Assembly (NCBI RefSeq): GCF_033095805.1
Contig: NZ_CP109901.1
Coordinates: 2,790,001 to 2,854,000, forward strand
Reading direction: 5' to 3'
Length of the DNA stretch: 64,000 bases
DNA from: Serratia sp. UGAL515B_01
GTDB taxonomy: Bacteria > Pseudomonadota > Gammaproteobacteria > Enterobacterales > Enterobacteriaceae
Of the stretch, positions 60,618-64,000 are shown piece by piece. Within the stretch, counting starts at the first letter, position 1. Each line of letters begins with the position of its first letter. Both the position numbers and the translations under genes were made by a program. The notes under the pieces were generated by a model that ran no database searches, had not been told where the DNA came from, and worked only from the letters and a program-made list of their open reading frames with translations.

Positions 60618-61106
60618 GTGTCGTGTGCAACCTTTGCTCGTTTAACCGCCCTTCTAGATGAAAAACAAGCACGCTATCGGGTAGTTGAGCACTCCAAGGC
60701 AGGAAAATCTCAAGACGTTGCCACAATACGCGGCACCCAGTTAGGGCAAGGTGCAAAAGCGTTAGTGTGTCATGTTAAAGGCAATGCCATTAAGCAGTAT
60801 GTTCTCGCCGTATTGCCCGCAGATCAGCAGGCCGATCTCGCGATACTCGCCAACAGCATCGGTGGGACTCGTGCTTCGCTGGCAAGCCCTGTCGAAGTTA
60901 CTACTCTCACCGATTGCGTATTTGGCGCTATTCCACCGTTCAGCTTCCACCCGGACTTACTGTTGGTTGCCGACCCGTTGCTGTTTCAACGCTATGATGA
61001 ATTGGCATTTAACGCAGGTATGCTAGAGCGGTCAGTAATTCTGAATGCCCATGATTATCAGCGAATTGCCCGACCTCAATTGATAAAATTTATTCGCCTG
61101 ACTTAA
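60618..61106 (+). CDS. yeaK: YeaK-like misacylated-tRNA deacylase
   Basis: YbaK/ProX-superfamily trans-editing protein; E. coli YeaK hydrolyses misacylated tRNA. The 162-residue protein starts at GTG 60618 after AAGGA. It matches YeaK closely: RGTQLGQGAKALVCHVKGN with the conserved lysine, ADQQADLAIL, GGTRASLASPVEV and GAIPPFSFHPDL. It is more distant from YbaK, which is encoded separately at 62.6 kb. The absence of a neighbouring synthetase is normal for free-standing editing proteins. Confidence 0.88.
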   Translation: MSCATFARLTALLDEKQARYRVVEHSKAGKSQDVATIRGTQLGQGAKALVCHVKGNAIKQYVLAVLPADQQADLAILANSIGGTRASLASPVEVTTLTDCVFGAIPPFSFHPDLLLVADPLLFQRYDELAFNAGMLERSVILNAHDYQRIARPQLIKFIRLT

Positions 61107-61476
61107 TACTAAATAGGTGTTCTTAATACCGCGACACATCATGCTTCTGGCAGGTCGGAATGATGAGGAACGCCGACACGCCGTGCCCCCTCCCTGGGGG
61201 CTGGTATCGCGCATCCCTGCGCTCAACGGTCGCTTTTAGAACCGCATTGGACGTTGCTCGATGCAGCTATTGGCTTGAAAGCCCCTAGAAGAGTTCGCAG
61301 TTACTACCTGCCAGCATTTTGAAAGGATTTGGATAGAAAAATGCATATGTAATATTTTGTTACATGATATTGGGTTTTATTTGACGAATAAAAGACGGCC
61401 TTAAACGCTGGCTGCTATATTTTTAATGTATTACCAAACGAATGTGTTTTTATAATAAAACGTGTTTGAGGTATTT
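61107..61476. other. yeaK-ompX-like intergenic region
   Basis: 370 bp: a double-hairpin repeat (61186-61222) in a GC-rich segment up to about 61310, then a strongly AT-rich segment that should be the promoter and leader of the OmpX-like gene. Confidence 0.5.
61186..61222. repeat. Paired mini-hairpins with shared TCCC loops
   Basis: CCCCC-TCCCT-GGGGG (61186-61200) is followed after 8 bp by GCGCA-TCCC-TGCGC (61209-61222). The surrounding CGACACGCCGTG and CTCAACGGTCGC resemble dispersed intergenic repeats of enterobacteria, though I see no second copy in this window. Confidence 0.5.
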
Positions 61477-61995
61477 ATGAAAAAAATAACATGTCTTTCA
61501 GCAGTAGCAGGTTGCGTATTAGCAGTGTGCGCGGGTACAGCATTTGCCGGTGATAACACAATATCTGCCGGTTATGCTATGGGTGATTTTCAAGGCGTTG
61601 TAAACAAAGCCGATGGTTTCAACCTGAAGTACCGTTACGAATTCGACAATAGTCAACTGGGTGTGATCGGTTCTTACACCTATCTAAAACAAAGTGACTC
61701 TGGTAACGAATTATACGACAAAGCGCAGTATAACGGCGTTACAGCTGGCCCAACTTACCGCATCAACGACTGGGCAAGTGTCTATGGCGTGATCGGTGTC
61801 GGCTATGGCAGATTCACTGGTTCTCAAAAAAATATTTATAGCGACCATACCGACACCGGCTATGGCTTTGTGTATGGTACAGGCCTGCAGTTCAACCCGA
61901 TCCAACAGGTAGCACTGGACGTAGGCTATGAAAAAAGCCGAATCCGCGACGTTACCATTGGCATCTGGAACGTGGGTGTAGGTTACCGCTTCTAA
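61477..61995 (+). CDS. Ail/OmpX-family outer-membrane beta-barrel
   Basis: Eight-stranded outer-membrane barrel of the OmpX/Ail/Lom family; members contribute to adhesion and serum resistance. From ATG 61477 the precursor has 172 residues (OmpX of E. coli 171). The signal peptide ends AGTAFA before GDNTISAGYAMGDFQG. The sequence alternates hydrophobic and polar residues and ends in the barrel signature NVGVGYRF with terminal Phe. GAGGT precedes the ATG. Whether it is OmpX itself or an Ail paralogue cannot be decided from context. Confidence 0.92.
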   Translation: MKKITCLSAVAGCVLAVCAGTAFAGDNTISAGYAMGDFQGVVNKADGFNLKYRYEFDNSQLGVIGSYTYLKQSDSGNELYDKAQYNGVTAGPTYRINDWASVYGVIGVGYGRFTGSQKNIYSDHTDTGYGFVYGTGLQFNPIQQVALDVGYEKSRIRDVTIGIWNVGVGYRF

Positions 61996-62044
61996 GATTT
62001 CGCCATACTTCGCTTATGAGTTGGTGGCTTTTGTTACCATACTC

Positions 62045-62077
62045 AAAAAATCCGCCTTCATCAGGGCGGATTTTTTT
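62045..62077. terminator. Bidirectional intrinsic terminator
   Basis: AAAAAATCCGCC ... GGCGGATTTTTTT: symmetric stem with A-run and T-run, 50 bp after the OmpX-like gene and 55 bp from the end of the convergent dinI-like gene. Confidence 0.88.
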
Positions 62078-62131
62078 GCGGCAAAATAGCCGCTGCGTGC
62101 CAGTGGGGAAAACAGCCTCCCCCTTTTACTC

Positions 62132-62374
62132 TCAGATATCGGTAACCAGCCACTGATCGGCTTCTTCGAACATTTCCTCAAGCATTCGGTTTAACTTCTC
62201 TTTATCACTTTTACTGGCATCGGTATTAATGTTATTAGCTTGCATCGGTTTTACACGAACATCCGCGTCAGGAAAAATGCGATGTACGCGTTTTGTCAGT
62301 TCCGCTTTGATGATCTCCGCGGCATCGGGTATCCCTGCCACATTGCGTTTGTCAAATACCAACTCTACAAACAT
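62132..62374 (-). CDS. DinI-like SOS protein
   Basis: An 80-residue DinI-family protein; E. coli DinI modulates RecA filaments during the SOS response. The start MFVELVFDKRNVAGIPDAAE has GAGGGG 5 bp upstream; a longer in-frame ATG at 62386 lacks this spacing. The pattern VRVKPMQANNINTDASKSDK and the acidic C-terminal helix EEMFEEADQWLVTDI follow DinI. A near-consensus LexA box lies 20 bp upstream of the start codon. It could be a DinI paralogue rather than the orthologue. Confidence 0.88.
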   Translation of the reverse strand: MFVELVFDKRNVAGIPDAAEIIKAELTKRVHRIFPDADVRVKPMQANNINTDASKSDKEKLNRMLEEMFEEADQWLVTDI

Positions 62375-62393
62375 GTTTCCCCTCACGCTTTAA

Positions 62394-62409
62394 CTGTTTA
62401 TACGTACAG
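62394..62409 (-). promoter_or_regulatory. LexA (SOS) box upstream of dinI-like gene
   Basis: CTGTTTATACGTACAG has the required CTG-N10-CAG with an alternating TA-rich centre and matching flanks (AA before, TATAA after). Its place just upstream of a DinI-like gene is what SOS control predicts. Confidence 0.88.
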
Positions 62410-62563
62410 TATAAAGCAAAGAAAAAAGCTTCTGCAAAACTATTTTTTAACCATTTGTTTTAAAATGATTTAATCTTTTTATCAAATTACGCTGGGGACT
62501 CATCTGTGATACCACTCGATGGGATCAGTGACAGCGGGCAGCAACAGCAGAGTGCTAACAAGC

Positions 62564-63043
62564 TCAATCTCGTTTGGCAATCTCAGCAAAGCTCGCGGAT
62601 AGCAAACGACATAAATCGCCAGGAGTGAGTTCGATATCCAAGCCACGTTTGCCACCGGAAACATAAATGGCGGCGAATTGCTGTGCAGGAGCATCAATCA
62701 CGGTTGGCAAACGCTTCTTTTGCCCTAGTGGGCTAATGCCTCCTACCAGATACCCGGTAACTCGTTGAGCTATCATGGGATCGGCCATTTCAGCCTTTTT
62801 AGCACCGAGTGCTTTAGCGACTTTCTTCAAATCCAACTGCGTAGCCACCGGGGTTACCGCTACCGCCAGATTTTTCACATCACCATTGAGAGAAACCAGA
62901 AGCGTTTTATAGACTTGGTCAGCATTAAGCCCAAGTTTTTTCACCGCTTCATCGCCGAAATGGGTTTCGTCACTGTCATGATGATAGGGATGTAAAGTGA
63001 ATGCCACGTTGTGCTTTTCAAGTAGGAGAACTGCGGGCGTCAT
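62564..63043 (-). CDS. ybaK: Cys-tRNA(Pro) deacylase YbaK
   Basis: Free-standing editing enzyme that hydrolyses Cys-tRNA(Pro) formed by prolyl-tRNA synthetase. From the ATG at 63043 ([15 protein letters not shown]) the protein has 159 residues, the E. coli length; an in-frame ATG at 63058 adds five. Conserved: [13 protein letters not shown] with the catalytic lysine, [37 protein letters not shown] and the C-terminal [13 protein letters not shown]. It precedes ybaP on the same map as in E. coli, both read leftward. Confidence 0.95.
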   Translation of the reverse strand: MTPAVLLLEKHNVAFTLHPYHHDSDETHFGDEAVKKLGLNADQVYKTLLVSLNGDVKNLAVAVTPVATQLDLKKVAKALGAKKAEMADPMIAQRVTGYLVGGISPLGQKKRLPTVIDAPAQQFAAIYVSGGKRGLDIELTPGDLCRLLSASFAEIAKRD

Positions 63044-63228
63044 AAAGCTGTTTTCCAATCAGGTAGAAAATTGTCATTGGAGGCAACAAAACTACAAAAA
63101 TGTAAACGAATTAGCAACCTGTATCAGGCTGTTTTCCTTAATGAGACGCGAGTGCCGCTGGCGGTCATTTGAGCATAAGCGGTGCACTCAAATAACCCCA
63201 GTCGCAGGGCACACGCCTGGCCACTTCT

Positions 63229-64000
63229 TTACTGTTGCGCCTGTAACAGGTCGGGTAGATTGCCTTCTCCATACAGGTGCAATGCGCCAACAGCAACCAC
63301 ATAATTACCCGGCGGTAACGACGCCAGTTTTTGCTGCCAGTGACGATTACGGCGGTGCATCAATAAATCATAAAGTTCGGCGCTAAAAGTATTAGGCAGT
63401 GTCTCCAACGCCGAATTCGGCTTGGCGTGTAACCACCAGCTCACCATGGTTTGTAGCAGGCGAGCATTAGTGTTCCAGTGCTCAAGCGTGTCATGCAGCA
63501 GGGCTATGCCACCTTCAGGTAGTTGTTCCAACATATCCAACTGCTCAGCTGCACCTTCCAGCTCAATCACTGGCATATTCAATGCCCTAGCCGTTTGCAA
63601 CAACTGGTAATCAATGCCGTACTCTGCTCGCAATCCAAGTCGTTGTGCCTGCTGGGCTTGCATCATCAGAGCGACTTGCCAGCCGGGTAAAATAGAAAAT
63701 ATCTCTATATCTGTCCTCAGTTCTTCGCATAACTCTTGTAAACGTTGGAATTCCTGTTGCGAAAGGCGTTGTTCTAGAGCAAGTTGGACGTCATTTTGGC
63801 CAAATGGCGAAGAGGAAGTTGTGATATCGGCTTCGACTATCAGTGCGTCAGCTTGGCGCAAGCGTGCTATCAATCGCTCAGGGAGCGGAGCCATATCGCT
63901 AGTTCCCATATGAATACTGCCGACCAAATGAAGCTGCCGTTCCCCTGGTAGAGAAATATCCAGCGCCGGATAGGCGTAACTCATCGGGGAAATAATGCCG
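63229..64000 (-). CDS. ybaP: TraB/GumN-family protein YbaP, 5' end cut
   Basis: A protein of the TraB/GumN (ChaN-like hydrolase) superfamily, function unknown in E. coli. The frame is open to the window edge. The internal ATG at 63984 would give 251 residues, but E. coli YbaP (264) has about 20 residues before PAIDITLPG, so the true start probably lies beyond 64000. Conserved motifs are HLVGSIHMG, DALIVEAD, GLRAEYGIDYQLLQ, PVIELEG and the C-terminal VVAVGALHLYGEGNL, whose Glu/His residues are the likely metal ligands. It is encoded upstream of ybaK in the same direction. Confidence 0.92.
   Translation of the reverse strand, partial: GIISPMSYAYPALDISLPGERQLHLVGSIHMGTSDMAPLPERLIARLRQADALIVEADITTSSSPFGQNDVQLALEQRLSQQEFQRLQELCEELRTDIEIFSILPGWQVALMMQAQQAQRLGLRAEYGIDYQLLQTARALNMPVIELEGAAEQLDMLEQLPEGGIALLHDTLEHWNTNARLLQTMVSWWLHAKPNSALETLPNTFSAELYDLLMHRRNRHWQQKLASLPPGNYVVAVGALHLYGEGNLPDLLQAQQ

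Noticed and set aside
61032..61226. A 64-codon minus-strand frame after the yeaK-like gene.
   Set aside because: It runs through the end of the yeaK-like gene and the hairpin repeat; no start signal.

Overview
The window reads as chromosomal DNA of an enterobacterium close to Serratia (family Yersiniaceae). Most proteins match the E. coli core proteins over their full length. The large secreted chitobiase has the S. marcescens form, with the catalytic Asp-Glu pair at residues 539-540. Two ERIC-type repeats and a metT-leuW-gln type tRNA cluster also fit. The species cannot be fixed from the sequence alone.

Positions 1-23,700 hold the pgm/seqA end, ybfF, ybfE, fldA, fur, a chitobiase gene and glnS. 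The amino-sugar block follows: nagE diverges from nagBACD across a control region with two NagC-like operators and a CRP-like site. Next come asnB, six tRNA genes (Met, Leu, Gln, Gln, Met, Gln), ubiF, miaB and yjdM. Chitobiase, NagE, NagB, NagA and NagC form a chitin/GlcNAc pathway: extracytoplasmic cleavage, PTS uptake, deacetylation, deamination and induction.

Positions 23,900-42,600 are a dense housekeeping region: ybeZ-ybeY-ybeX-lnt, ybeL, then leuS-lptE-holA-nadD, rsfS-rlmH-mrdA-mrdB-rlpA-dacA, ybeD, lipB-lipA. It combines RNA maturation, ribosome silencing and methylation, LPS assembly, the elongasome, NAD and lipoate synthesis. tatE, a MASE2-GGDEF diguanylate cyclase, a fluoride riboswitch with crcB, and cspE follow.

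Positions 45,100-61,500 are the accessory part. It contains a 178-bp MITE-like element and a cold-shock-domain protein followed by an unlisted 53-aa zinc-ribbon gene whose ribosome binding site lies inside a hairpin. The dominant object is an 11.8-kb gene for a giant inverse autotransporter adhesin of about 3,940 residues. It carries 18 tandem 306-bp repeats and seven 315-bp repeats, a lectin-like region with the protein's only two cysteines, and a separate C-terminal tip. After it come an orphan 71-aa gene, an EamA permease and a yeaK-like gene.

Positions 61,480-64,000 hold an Ail/OmpX-family barrel, a DinI-like gene under a near-consensus LexA box, ybaK, and ybaP cut by the window edge. The adhesin, its repeat history, and the cold-shock/zinc-ribbon pair are the most promising places for undescribed biology.
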